The position numbers were made by a program, and so were the translations under genes. DNA of 64,000 nt from Chloroflexota bacterium (GTDB lineage Bacteria > Chloroflexota > Dehalococcoidia > Lucifugimonadales > JACPQL01): NCBI GenBank assembly GCA_016190445.1, contig JACPQL010000011.1, positions 1 through 64,000 on the forward strand. Reading direction: 5' to 3'. The stretch's first letter is position 1. The number at the start of each line of letters is the position of its first letter. Below the pieces are notes generated by a model, which saw only the letters and a program-made list of their open reading frames with translations, ran no database searches and had not been told where the DNA came from. This document shows positions 15,149 to 23,623 of the stretch, in pieces.

Positions 15149-16402
15149 ATGGACAACAACAGGCGAGTGTTTGTAACCGGCATCGGCACCGTGAGCCCTG
15201 TGGGGCTGGACATCGCATCCACGTGGGAGGCGTTGCTACAGGGTGTTAGCGGGGTAGACCGGATCACCAGCTTCAACGCAGAAGGGTTTGCCACTACCTT
15301 TGCTGCCGAGGTGAAGGGGTTTGAGCCGGAGCGGTTCATGGACCGGAAACAGGCCCGCCGCCTGGACCGGTTTGCCCAGTTCGCCGTGGTCGCGGCCCAG
15401 CAGGCCCTGTGCCAGGCCCAGCTCAAGCTGGAAACCGTGGACGCCACCCGGGTGGCCGCTATCCTGGGCAGTGGCATCGGCGGCATCCTCACTCTTTCGG
15501 AGCAATTTGGCGTTCTGGGCGAGAAAGGCCCCTCAAGAGTAAGCCCTTTCCTCATCCCCATGATGCTGGCCGACATGGGGTCGGGGCATCTCTCCATGAT
15601 CTTCGGCGCCAAGGGGCCCAACTTCTGCCCCGTCTCCTCGTGCTCTAGCGGCGCCGATGCCATCGGCCTTGCGAGTCAGATGATACGACGAGGAGAGGTG
15701 GACATTGCCCTGGCTGGCGGCACCGAGGCCCCCATCTGCCCCATAGCGGTGGCGGGCTTCAACTCCTGCCAGGCCCTCTCCACACGCAATGGTGACCCCA
15801 AAAAGGCGAGCCGCCCCTTCGACCTGGACCGCGACGGTTTTGTCATGGGGGAAGGTGCCGCCGTGCTCATCCTTGAGAGCCTGGAGAGCTTGCAGCGCCG
15901 CGGAGTACCGCCTCTGGCGGAGCTGGCCGGATACGCGGCCTCCTCCGACGCCCACCACGTGACCCAGCCCTCTCCGGGAGGCGAAGGGGCCGCCCGCGCC
16001 ATGTCCCTGGCCCTGTCCCGGGCAGGGCTTCAGCCCCACGAGATAGACTACGTCAACGCTCACGGCACCTCCACGCCCATGAACGACAAATACGAGACCA
16101 TGTCGGTGAAGAGCGCCTTCGGCGAGGCGGCGCACAAGCTTCGCATCAGCTCCACCAAGTCCATGACGGGCCACCTGTTGGGCGCGGCAGGCGCCCTGGA
16201 GGCGGCGGTGACCGTCATGGCGGTAGCCCAGGGGGCCATCCCCCCCACCATCAACCTGGAGACGCCCGACCCGGAGTGTGACCTGGACTACACACCAACG
16301 CAGGCGTATCGTAGGCCCATCAGCGCCGCCATGAGCAACAACCTGGGGTTCGGCGGCCACAATGCCTCCCTCATCTTCACCACCCCTGACCTGAAGGACT
16401 GA
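15149..16402 (+). CDS. fabF: 3-oxoacyl-ACP synthase II
   Basis: A condensing enzyme of fatty-acid elongation: acyl-enzyme plus malonyl-ACP gives 3-oxoacyl-ACP. 417 residues from ATG 15149; the GTG 18 bases upstream is less likely. The catalytic triad is C165 (SSCSSGADA), H305 (NAHGTSTPMND) and H342 (SMTGHLLGAAGALEA), within two residues of the E. coli FabF positions. N-terminal RRVFVTGIGTVSPVG is typical. The C-terminus is LGFGGHNASLIF. No acpP, fabD or fabG is adjacent, so it could serve a specialised pathway rather than general elongation. It shares one base with the following recJ gene. Confidence 0.95.
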   Translation: MDNNRRVFVTGIGTVSPVGLDIASTWEALLQGVSGVDRITSFNAEGFATTFAAEVKGFEPERFMDRKQARRLDRFAQFAVVAAQQALCQAQLKLETVDATRVAAILGSGIGGILTLSEQFGVLGEKGPSRVSPFLIPMMLADMGSGHLSMIFGAKGPNFCPVSSCSSGADAIGLASQMIRRGEVDIALAGGTEAPICPIAVAGFNSCQALSTRNGDPKKASRPFDLDRDGFVMGEGAAVLILESLESLQRRGVPPLAELAGYAASSDAHHVTQPSPGGEGAARAMSLALSRAGLQPHEIDYVNAHGTSTPMNDKYETMSVKSAFGEAAHKLRISSTKSMTGHLLGAAGALEAAVTVMAVAQGAIPPTINLETPDPECDLDYTPTQAYRRPISAAMSNNLGFGGHNASLIFTTPDLKD

Positions 16403-18093
16403 TGGTAGACCGGCCGCCCAGGAAAGCCTGGCGCCTTCTACCCAGGGCATCGCCCCAGGAACTGGCCACCTTGGGTGACCTCCCATCTCCCCTACCGCAG
16501 CTCTTGCACAACCGCGATATCCGCACGCGAGCGGAGGCAGAGGCCTTCCTGACCTGCGACGACGCCCTCTTTGGGGACCCCTTCCTGCTCCCGGACATGG
16601 CGCGGGCAGTGGAGCGCGTCCACAGGGCCGTCCAGGCGGGGGAGACCGTGGCCCTCTTCGGTGATTTTGACGTGGACGGCGTCAGCGGCACGGCCCTGCT
16701 GGCCCGGGCACTGTCCACCCTCGGCCTGCGGGTGGTCCCCTACATACCCCACAGGGTGAAGGAGGGCCACGGGCTGAACCTTGCCGCGCTCCAACTCCTG
16801 AGACAGCAAGGCGCCACCCTGCTCATCACTGTGGACTGCGGCGTTAGCTCCGTGACGGAGGTCGAGAAGGCAGCCGGGCTGGGTATGGAGACCGTCATCA
16901 CCGACCACCACACCTGCCCTGCCCTGCTGCCACCGGCGGTGGCCATCGTGAACCCCAGGGCCCCAGGCAGCCGTTACCCCTTCCCGCACCTGGCGGGTGC
17001 AGGCCTCGCCCTCAAGCTGGCCCAGGCCCTCCTCCTTCCCGAGAAAGGACCCCAGGAGTGGCACCACGGGCTGATGGGGCTTGCCACCCTGGGGACAATC
17101 GCTGACGTGGTGCCCCTCCTGGGAGAGAACCGGTACATCGTGAGCCACGGGCTACGCAGCCTCAGCACCCTGGGAAACCCCGGGCTCCGCGCCCTCTGCC
17201 GGCTGGTGGGGTTGCCTCCTGGCGCCATTGACACCGAGGCCGTAGGCTGGGTCATAGGCCCCCGGCTGAACGCCGCCGGGCGGATGGACCACGCCGCGGC
17301 AAGCTACGAGCTTCTGACCACAGACGACCCCGCCGAGGCGGACCGCCTGGCAGCCACACTGGAGGAGCTTAACGGCAGACGTAAGGCCATGACTGAAGAG
17401 GCCCTGGCAGAGGCCCAACAGCAACTGGCGGACCAGGCAGAGCTTGGGCCCCTTCTGATGGTGGGCGCAGAGTCGTTCTCCCCAGGAGTCATCGGCCTGG
17501 TGGCCGGCAGGCTGGTGGAGGGCTTCCACAGGCCCACCTTCGCTCTCGCCATAGGAGCGGAGGTGACCACCGGCAGCGGTCGAAGCATCCCTCAGTTCAA
17601 CCTGGCGGAGGCGCTGAACGACTGCGCTGACCTGTTCCTGCGGTTCGGCGGGCACCCTCAGGCCGCCGGGTTCACCGTGGCCACTCCTCGGCTGGCCGAG
17701 GTGCGACGCCGACTGGTTGCGCTGGCCAGCCAGCGCCTGGCGGGGCTGGTGCTCCAGCCCTCCATCACCATAGATGCGGAGGTGGCCCTGGGCGACCTGG
17801 CCGGAGAGACCTACCGGAACCTCCAGCGACTGGCCCCCTTTGGCGCCGCTAACCCGCCGCCCACCTTCCTCACCCGGGGGGTAGAGGTCGTCGCCGCCAG
17901 GCTGCTGGGGGCGCGGGGCCAGCACACGCGTCTCAAGCTGCGGCAGGGCCGCGCCGTATGGGAGGCAATGGCCTTTGACCAGCCATGGACACACGGGACG
18001 CGTCGCGCCGACCTGGTCTACTCCGTGGGCGTGGACAGGTGGAACGGAGAAGAGGTGCTGGGGCTTGTGGTGATGGACTGGCGTCCGGCGTGA
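16402..18093 (+). CDS. recJ: Single-stranded-DNA-specific 5'-3' exonuclease RecJ
   Basis: A DHH-family nuclease for recombination and repair, 563 residues, the usual bacterial length. The DHH domain shows DFDVDGVSGTALL near residue 88, VDCG near 148, and the DHH signature DHHTCP near 168. GLATLGTIADVVPL and WVIGPRLNAAGR follow. The DHHA1 part has GVIGLVAGRLVEGF, and the glycine/histidine motif FGGHPQAAGFTV supplies nucleic-acid contacts. A C-terminal OB-like domain ends with the family's RADLVYSVGVDRWNG. Its ATG overlaps the fabF stop codon (TGATG), so the two are translationally coupled. Confidence 0.96.
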   Translation: MVDRPPRKAWRLLPRASPQELATLGDLPSPLPQLLHNRDIRTRAEAEAFLTCDDALFGDPFLLPDMARAVERVHRAVQAGETVALFGDFDVDGVSGTALLARALSTLGLRVVPYIPHRVKEGHGLNLAALQLLRQQGATLLITVDCGVSSVTEVEKAAGLGMETVITDHHTCPALLPPAVAIVNPRAPGSRYPFPHLAGAGLALKLAQALLLPEKGPQEWHHGLMGLATLGTIADVVPLLGENRYIVSHGLRSLSTLGNPGLRALCRLVGLPPGAIDTEAVGWVIGPRLNAAGRMDHAAASYELLTTDDPAEADRLAATLEELNGRRKAMTEEALAEAQQQLADQAELGPLLMVGAESFSPGVIGLVAGRLVEGFHRPTFALAIGAEVTTGSGRSIPQFNLAEALNDCADLFLRFGGHPQAAGFTVATPRLAEVRRRLVALASQRLAGLVLQPSITIDAEVALGDLAGETYRNLQRLAPFGAANPPPTFLTRGVEVVAARLLGARGQHTRLKLRQGRAVWEAMAFDQPWTHGTRRADLVYSVGVDRWNGEEVLGLVVMDWRPA

Positions 18094-18171
18094 AAGCGGC
18101 GGGCTCCGCCCCTCCCGGGGCTCGCCCATGACCAGCCACGACGACGGAGGGCACGGTGACGTTGATTTGAT

Positions 18172-18381
18172 CTACCTTGGGTTCAAGATTTGGGACACCC
18201 GGTGCAGTGAGTAGTACGGGTCGGTACCATTGGATGTGGCGCAGAACCCACAGTTCATGTCTAACTTTACGATATGCCGTGCAGCACCCTTCGCCAGATC
18301 CTTAGTCAAAGAAGCGATGTTATGGGTTCGCCAGGCATAGAAGGCGGTTACTATTGCTAGACCTAATGTAGAGGCAGCCAT
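18172..18381 (-). CDS. Possible small membrane protein or gene remnant
   Basis: An open frame of 69 codons with lower GC than its neighbours. The N-terminus, MAASTLGLAIVTAFYAWRTHNI, looks like a membrane helix followed by a basic stretch, as in many single-pass proteins. The rest (KLDMNCGFCATSNG) matches nothing I know. There is no good ribosome-binding site. It may be the end of a decayed, transferred gene. The surrounding 18094-18501 stretch holds no other candidate. Confidence 0.35.
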   Translation of the reverse strand: MAASTLGLAIVTAFYAWRTHNIASLTKDLAKGAARHIVKLDMNCGFCATSNGTDPYYSLHRVSQILNPR

Positions 18382-18501
18382 TACTGCCCCAGAATTCCCA
18401 TTGAGTCAACTGACTATCTCCATCATGAGCCTCCAAAGATGGGGTGAGTTCGAGCAACCATGAGAGGGGACAACGGGGTGCAGGCAGAGGCCACTTAGGT
18501 C

Positions 18502-19161
18502 CTAAGTCCGCGGCTCGTCCAGCCCTATTCCCCGGCGCAAGGCATAAGAGATGACCTGGGCCCGGTTTTGGAGGTGGAGCTTCTGCATGATGTTCCGCAG
18601 GTGAAACTTGGTGGTGTCAGGACTGATGAACAGAGTCTGGGCGATGTCCTTGTTGGTGGACCCTCTCGCCACCAGCCGCAGCACCTCCATCTCTCGGTCC
18701 GTCAGCTCCTCCTCTGGAGATGCGCTGGGGTCCTGCTTTTTGGCAGCATGGCGAGCAAACTCCTCCAGGATCTTGGCCGCCAGGTGTCGCTGGATGGGGG
18801 CATCGCCACGGGCCATGCCATTGATGAGCTCGACGAACTCGGCCCCGGCTATGTTCTTCAGAATGTACCCCTGGGCCCCGCTCTTGATGGCCTCGAACAG
18901 GTCCTCCTCGTCTTCGGAGACGGTGACTATGACCACCTTCACCTCGGGCATCTCCGCTTTGATAAGGCGGGTGGACTCCAGGCCGGTGCACCGGGGCATG
19001 CGCACGTCCATGAGGATGAGGTCGGGATGGAGCTTGCGTGCCTGTTGAAGGGCCTCCAGACCGTCGCTGGCCTGGCCAACCACCTCGTACCCCCAGGCCT
19101 GGAGCAGGCTGGCGATGCCGTCGCGGAACAGGGCGTGGTCGTCGGCCAGAAGGACTCGCAT
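18502..19161 (-). CDS. NarL/LuxR-family response regulator
   Basis: About 219 residues. The receiver domain opens with MRVLLADDHALFRDG. Its phospho-acceptor is the Asp in LILMDVRMP (about residue 54), and the conserved Lys is in GYILKNI. After a linker, the LuxR-type HTH begins at ELTDREMEVLRLVARGSTNKD and ends with HLQNRAQVISYALRRG. ATG 19161 has GGGG six bases upstream; a second ATG lies six bases earlier. It directly follows its kinase gene, with only about 10 bp between them. It closely resembles the regulator at 59.7 kb, suggesting a duplicated system. Confidence 0.94.
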   Translation of the reverse strand: MRVLLADDHALFRDGIASLLQAWGYEVVGQASDGLEALQQARKLHPDLILMDVRMPRCTGLESTRLIKAEMPEVKVVIVTVSEDEEDLFEAIKSGAQGYILKNIAGAEFVELINGMARGDAPIQRHLAAKILEEFARHAAKKQDPSASPEEELTDREMEVLRLVARGSTNKDIAQTLFISPDTTKFHLRNIMQKLHLQNRAQVISYALRRGIGLDEPRT

Positions 19162-19170
19162 AGGCATCCC

Positions 19171-20625
19171 CTACCCTACTTTCTTGAGCGGGAACCGGAC
19201 GGTGACCCGCGTGCCCTGGCCCGGGACCGAGTCTATCTGAAAAGCACCGCCCACTGCCTCCGCCCGTTCCCGCATGGTCTGGAGGCCAAAATGGGGCCAG
19301 TCGTCCCGCTCCAGGTGCGCCGGATCGAAGCCCCGGCCGTTGTCTTCAACGGTGACGGCAAGCCATCCCGACTCATCTTGCTCCACGCGCACCTTGGCCT
19401 CGGTGGCCTGAGCGTGCTTGCGGGCGTTGGTGAGGGCCTCCTGAATGATGCGAAAGAGCTGGATCTCCGTGCGAGGCGTCAGCTCCACCATCGCCTCGCC
19501 GATGGAGGAGTCCAGCCTGGTCTGGATCTCGCTCATCTGGCTGAAGCGGGTCAGGTACTCCCCCACCACCCCTATGAACGACCTCTCCGACACCAGTGGG
19601 ACCCTCAGGCCCAGGACTGCCTCCCGCACGTCCGCGTAGAGCTGGCGCGCTGCCTCCTCCATCCCGGACATCTGCTCCTCCGCCCTTTTCACATCCCCCA
19701 GCTCCAGGAACCTCCGGGCCGCCTGGGTCTTGGTGTTCACGTACCCCAGCACCTGGGCAAAGTTGTCGTGCATCTCCCGGGCAATACGCTCCCTCTCCTC
19801 CAGGACCGCCACATCCTGGGCCTGCTGGTAGAGCCGGGCGTTCTCTATGGCCACGGCGGCGTGGCGTGCGAACAGGAGGAGGACATCCTCGTCCTCAGGG
19901 GAGAACTCCTCGGCCCCCAGCTTGTTGGTGAGGTACAGGCTGCCCAGAGCCCGCCCGCGGAAGATGATGGGCACTCCAAGGAAGCTCTTCATGGCTGGGT
20001 GATGAGGGGGAAACCCCGCCGACCTGGGGTCCCGGGAGAGGTCGGGGATCCGGATGGCCTGTCCGGCCAGGACGGCTCCCAGCAGGCCGCGACCCTGAGG
20101 CAGGTCACCGATGGCGGCGCGCTGGACCCGGTCCATGCCGGAGGTCAGGAACCAGCCTGTCTCTTTCTCGACCCGTACCAAAAGCGCCCCATACTGAGCG
20201 CCCACCAGCTCGCGGCTCTGGTCCACCACCTTCTGGAGTAGCGTCTCCAGGGTCATATCCTCAGTGATAGTGGCGCTGGCGGCGCTCAGAGCGCGGAGCT
20301 TCTCCACCATCTGCTGGGCGGCGGCATGGACCCTGGCCAGTTCCGCGTTCCTCTCCCGAAGCTCTTCGTACAGCTCAGCCAGCCTGGCCTGCACCCGTTC
20401 GATGAGCGTGAAGACCACCTGGGTGAAGATGGCGACCGCCACGAGGAGCAGGAGGTTAAGGAGGAGGAAGCCCCACCACGTCCGTACAACGGAGGGAATG
20501 ACGTAGTACCCTGTGTAGTTCACCAGGACCAGGAAGGTCACAGGGACTACCAGCCCGACCCACTTCAGTAGCCGCAGCCCTGGCATCTGCTTTCCCTGTG
20601 ATTGTGCCACGCCGCCCTCTACCAT
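19171..20625 (-). CDS. NarX-type sensor histidine kinase with GAF domain
   Basis: About 484 residues. Two membrane helices (about 25-45 and 55-75) flank a very short loop. A coiled-coil follows (ERVQARLAELYEELRERNAELARVHA), then a GAF domain (about 125-270) and the HisKA_3 dimerisation helix with the phospho-accepting His in REMHDNFAQVLGYV. The ATPase domain ends with DNGRGFDPAHL and FGLQTMRERAEAVGG. With no periplasmic domain, input probably comes through GAF or from the membrane. It is cotranscribed with the LuxR-type regulator downstream. The sequence upstream of 20625 is gene-free for about 100 bp. Confidence 0.93.
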   Translation of the reverse strand: MVEGGVAQSQGKQMPGLRLLKWVGLVVPVTFLVLVNYTGYYVIPSVVRTWWGFLLLNLLLLVAVAIFTQVVFTLIERVQARLAELYEELRERNAELARVHAAAQQMVEKLRALSAASATITEDMTLETLLQKVVDQSRELVGAQYGALLVRVEKETGWFLTSGMDRVQRAAIGDLPQGRGLLGAVLAGQAIRIPDLSRDPRSAGFPPHHPAMKSFLGVPIIFRGRALGSLYLTNKLGAEEFSPEDEDVLLLFARHAAVAIENARLYQQAQDVAVLEERERIAREMHDNFAQVLGYVNTKTQAARRFLELGDVKRAEEQMSGMEEAARQLYADVREAVLGLRVPLVSERSFIGVVGEYLTRFSQMSEIQTRLDSSIGEAMVELTPRTEIQLFRIIQEALTNARKHAQATEAKVRVEQDESGWLAVTVEDNGRGFDPAHLERDDWPHFGLQTMRERAEAVGGAFQIDSVPGQGTRVTVRFPLKKVG

Positions 20626-20721
20626 CTGCCCCACTTTGGCCGCACGCTCCGTGCCACCATGCCTCCTCTATGCCTTTTATGCTACTACCCTACTCTGGCC
20701 TGTATCCACCGGGCCCGGCCG

Positions 20722-21462
20722 CTATGCGTGGGCCTTGGCCAGCGAGTCAATGAGTGAGCCGAAGCCGGAGTTTGCCCTAATTATGTCCAGGCGCCTGAAG
20801 GTGGCCCAGATGGTGGCTTGGTTGGCGCTGACCACTGGCTTGCCGGTGCGCTCCTCCAGGGCTTTCACCACCTCCAGAGAGCGCCAGGCGGTGCAGGGGC
20901 AGAGCAGGACGTCGGCCTCAGGATGGCACACCCTGGAGGCAAACTCCAGCACCGACTCCGGCGGCTGGTCGCAGTGGCCCTGGGCGCCTGCGCGGGACGC
21001 GACCGGCTCGCCTTCAACGTTGAGCACCCGGAAGCCCAGCGATGAGAAGTACTCCCGCAGCCTATCGTTCTGCCAGGCGTTGTACGGGGTGGCCACGGAT
21101 ATGCTCCTGGCCCCAAAGAAGCGCAGGGCCTGCACCATCGCGGGGGCAGTGGCCACGGCAGGGGCGCCGGCGGCCCTCTTCATGCAGGCCACCATCTCCT
21201 GATCGTAGCCGGGGCCTTTGTAGAAGCTGCCGGTGGTGCAGGCGTAGGCTATGGCGTTCACCTTCGCCGTGGCCAGGTAGGTAGCCCCCTGCTCTACCTC
21301 CGCGTTCATCCGGTCCATCCCCTCCCCACTCAACCCCTCGTTGGTCAACCACAGTCGGTGGGAGTGGATGGTGACATCCTTGGGGGCCACCATCTGGAAG
21401 TCGGGCTCGGCGGTGCTGTTGGTGGAGGGCACCAGAAGCCCGATACGAGTGCGAATGGCCAT
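20722..21462 (-). CDS. Asp/Glu racemase superfamily: maleate isomerase / arylmalonate decarboxylase-like
   Basis: About 246 residues. The pseudo-symmetric fold carries two cysteine motifs, CTTGSF (about residue 80) and CPCTAW (about 190). These are the positions that act as catalytic acid/base or nucleophile in maleate cis-trans isomerase and arylmalonate decarboxylase. GLLVPSTNSTAEPDF at the N-terminus is typical of maleate isomerases. ATG 21462 has GGAGG upstream and overlaps the stop codon of the preceding FAD-oxidase gene (TGATG). Its place in an operon with an oxidase and an HpcH-type aldolase suggests a role in breaking down a dicarboxylic or ring-cleavage intermediate. The substrate is unproven. 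Confidence 0.85.
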   Translation of the reverse strand: MAIRTRIGLLVPSTNSTAEPDFQMVAPKDVTIHSHRLWLTNEGLSGEGMDRMNAEVEQGATYLATAKVNAIAYACTTGSFYKGPGYDQEMVACMKRAAGAPAVATAPAMVQALRFFGARSISVATPYNAWQNDRLREYFSSLGFRVLNVEGEPVASRAGAQGHCDQPPESVLEFASRVCHPEADVLLCPCTAWRSLEVVKALEERTGKPVVSANQATIWATFRRLDIIRANSGFGSLIDSLAKAHA

Positions 21463-22652
21463 CACGCGCCTCCTCTCCCTGGGGCGAAGCGGGCGGGAGA
21501 AAAGGCATCCATGGGCACAGGGACCTCCGTCTCACCCCTGGTGATCTGGTCAGCCACTATGCGCCCGGTGATGGGCGCCAGGTGAATGCCCTTGGTGCCG
21601 TGGCCGGTGGCCAGATACGCACCACGCCAGCCGGGGACAGGCCCGATCAGGGGCATCCGGTCAGCGCACAGGGGACGAACTCCGGCCAAGTGGCCAGTCA
21701 CCTGAGCATTCTCCAGGGCAGGCATGATAGCGAGCACCCGCTCCAGGATGAACCGCCGCGCCTCCTCCGTGGGGCGAGAGTCGAAGTCCCAAGGCCCCTG
21801 GTCGGCGGGATCGAACACGTGCTTGGCATCCACATCCATGCCGCTCATACTCACGCCGCCAGTGCTGCCTATAAGGAGCACGCCGTCTTTCCGGGGAAGG
21901 ATGGGGCCGTGTCTGGCGGTGAGGATGAACACACGAACAGGGTCGCTCTCCAGCCTGGCGTGAAGCACCTCCCCCTTGAGAGGGCGCACCGGCACGGGGA
22001 AATGGAGCCACTGGCTGGCGACTCCGCTCCAGGCCCCCGCGGCGATGACCGCTGCCCCACACTCCACCTCGCCCCCAGGGTAGAGCACCCCCGTCACACG
22101 GTCGCTCCCTGCCTTCAGCCCCGTGGCCTGGCGCAGGAGGAGCGAGCCGCCTCGCCTCTCTATCGCTGTGGCCATGGCCAGGCAGAGGCGGTAAGCGTCC
22201 ACCTGCCCGTGGTCGTACATCACCGCGCCGATGGCTGCGGGGGTGACGCGGGGCTCCAGCCTGCGGACCTCGTCCCCATCAATCCACTTGAGGTCAACGT
22301 AGTACTTTTGCCAGGCCATGGCCTCGCGAAAGATACGCTCCTCCTCATCCACCAGGGCAAGGCTGAGGCCAGTCCTCTCGTGGTACAGGGGGTCTACACC
22401 GCTCTCCTCCATCAGCCCGGCGATGAACTCCGGGTACATGCGCTTTCCCGCCAGCCCCAGCAGGAAGTGGGGGCCTCGGTTGAAGTCCTTACCCACCAGG
22501 GAGAGAACGCCGTGGCCGTGGGCGGATGCCCCGCTCCCCACCGCCTCTCTCTCCATGAGGCAGACTCTCATCCCCTCTTTGGCCAGGAAGTAGGCCGTGG
22601 CGCACCCCACCACACCGGCGCCTATCACGACCACATCTGCGGTCTCAGGCAC
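21462..22652 (-). CDS. FAD-dependent oxidoreductase of the DAO (glycine/sarcosine oxidase) family
   Basis: 396 residues. An N-terminal Rossmann FAD-binding motif VVVIGAGVVGCATAYFLA is followed by EREAVGSGASAHGHG. The central substrate domain is of the D-amino-acid-oxidase type. The C-terminal flavin-contact region GVRPLCADRMPLIGPVPG and ATGHGTKGIHLAPITG is characteristic. It probably oxidises a secondary or primary amine (N-methyl amino acid, D-amino acid or glycine-like) in the cytoplasm. It lies 12 bp after the aldolase gene and overlaps the racemase-family gene by one base, so the three form one operon. Confidence 0.9.
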   Translation of the reverse strand: MPETADVVVIGAGVVGCATAYFLAKEGMRVCLMEREAVGSGASAHGHGVLSLVGKDFNRGPHFLLGLAGKRMYPEFIAGLMEESGVDPLYHERTGLSLALVDEEERIFREAMAWQKYYVDLKWIDGDEVRRLEPRVTPAAIGAVMYDHGQVDAYRLCLAMATAIERRGGSLLLRQATGLKAGSDRVTGVLYPGGEVECGAAVIAAGAWSGVASQWLHFPVPVRPLKGEVLHARLESDPVRVFILTARHGPILPRKDGVLLIGSTGGVSMSGMDVDAKHVFDPADQGPWDFDSRPTEEARRFILERVLAIMPALENAQVTGHLAGVRPLCADRMPLIGPVPGWRGAYLATGHGTKGIHLAPITGRIVADQITRGETEVPVPMDAFSPARFAPGRGGA

Positions 22653-22664
22653 GAGCCCATCTCC

Positions 22665-23498
22665 TCACTGGCGGTTGGCCATGTAGGGGTTGTGGGCCAT
22701 CCTGGGGCCTGTCACCCAGCTCCTCTTCTCCTCCGGGACCTGGCGCCGCACCTCTTCCAGGAACTGGGACAGCGTGTGGGCCAGGAGCCAGCCTGACGCC
22801 ACGTTGAAGATCTGCACGCCCTTCTGCGCGTAGGCGCCCACGTTGCGGAGTCCCCAGGGGGCCACGGCCCCCAGGGCGACGGCCTTGCCCGCGGCGCGGC
22901 ACTGCCGCACCACCTCGTCTATGGTGCGGTCCAGCTCCTCCCTGGGCGGGTAGCCCATGGACTGGGCCAGGTCCAGGGGCCCGATGTGGAAGGCGTCTAT
23001 TCCCTGAACGCTCAGGATCTTGTCCAGGTGCTCCACAGCACCCAGGTCCTCTATCATGCCGATGACCAGAAGCTCTTCGTTGGCCCGCCGGGTCCACTCC
23101 GACTCGTCAACGCCAACGCCGTACCTGGCGGCGCGCCCCTGGGTGTAGTAGGTCCGGCGGCCCAGCGGGTAGAAGCGGGTCATCTCCACCACGCGGCGAG
23201 CGTGCTCGGGTCCCTCAATCTGTGGCACCTGCACACCCTGGGCACCCACGTCCAGGAAAGGGACCAGGCGTTCGTTGCAGGGCATCCGCACGATGGGGGT
23301 GAGCCCGGCGCCATCGGCGATTCGGATGAGGTCAGCCACCGACTCGTCGTTGAAGGGCTCGTGCTCCACGTCAATGACCACAAAGTCGAAGCCCACAGCG
23401 GCCATCATCTCCACCAGCCAGGGGGCATTGTATCCCAAGAGAACGCCTATGACGGCCTTCCCGTCCCTGAGCTTGGCCTTTGTCGCGTTGATGCGCAT
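22665..23498 (-). CDS. HpcH/HpaI aldolase/citrate lyase family protein
   Basis: A class II, divalent-metal-dependent aldolase, 277 residues from ATG 23498, which has GGGGAGGG just upstream. The frame extends 60 bases further into the divergent control region. Metal/substrate motifs are FVVIDVEHEPFNDES near residue 40, VRMPCN near 73, and AFHIGPLDLAQSMGYP near 170. Members cleave 2-keto-4-hydroxy acids to pyruvate and an aldehyde, for example 4-hydroxy-2-oxoheptanedioate in aromatic degradation. It is the first gene of the leftward operon. The next rightward gene starts 125 bp away, so the two share a control region. Confidence 0.92.
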   Translation of the reverse strand: MRINATKAKLRDGKAVIGVLLGYNAPWLVEMMAAVGFDFVVIDVEHEPFNDESVADLIRIADGAGLTPIVRMPCNERLVPFLDVGAQGVQVPQIEGPEHARRVVEMTRFYPLGRRTYYTQGRAARYGVGVDESEWTRRANEELLVIGMIEDLGAVEHLDKILSVQGIDAFHIGPLDLAQSMGYPPREELDRTIDEVVRQCRAAGKAVALGAVAPWGLRNVGAYAQKGVQIFNVASGWLLAHTLSQFLEEVRRQVPEEKRSWVTGPRMAHNPYMANRQ

Positions 23499-23623
23499 AT
23501 ATCCCTCCCCGCGGGCACTGTACACCGGAAGGAACGCGGCGTCTAGCGTCGTGTCCACGGCTTGCCGAATTGGATTCCAGGGAGGAGAATCATGGTGCCT
23601 ACATCTGGCAGAGAGAGGTGCGC

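Noticed and set aside
18568-20241. 557-codon open frame antisense to the NarL-type regulator and kinase
   Set aside because: Shadow of two well-supported genes on the minus strand; the product is His/Leu-rich with no domain.
21582-22796. 404-codon open frame antisense to the FAD oxidase gene
   Set aside because: Shadow; the opposite strand encodes a full DAO-family enzyme with FAD motifs.
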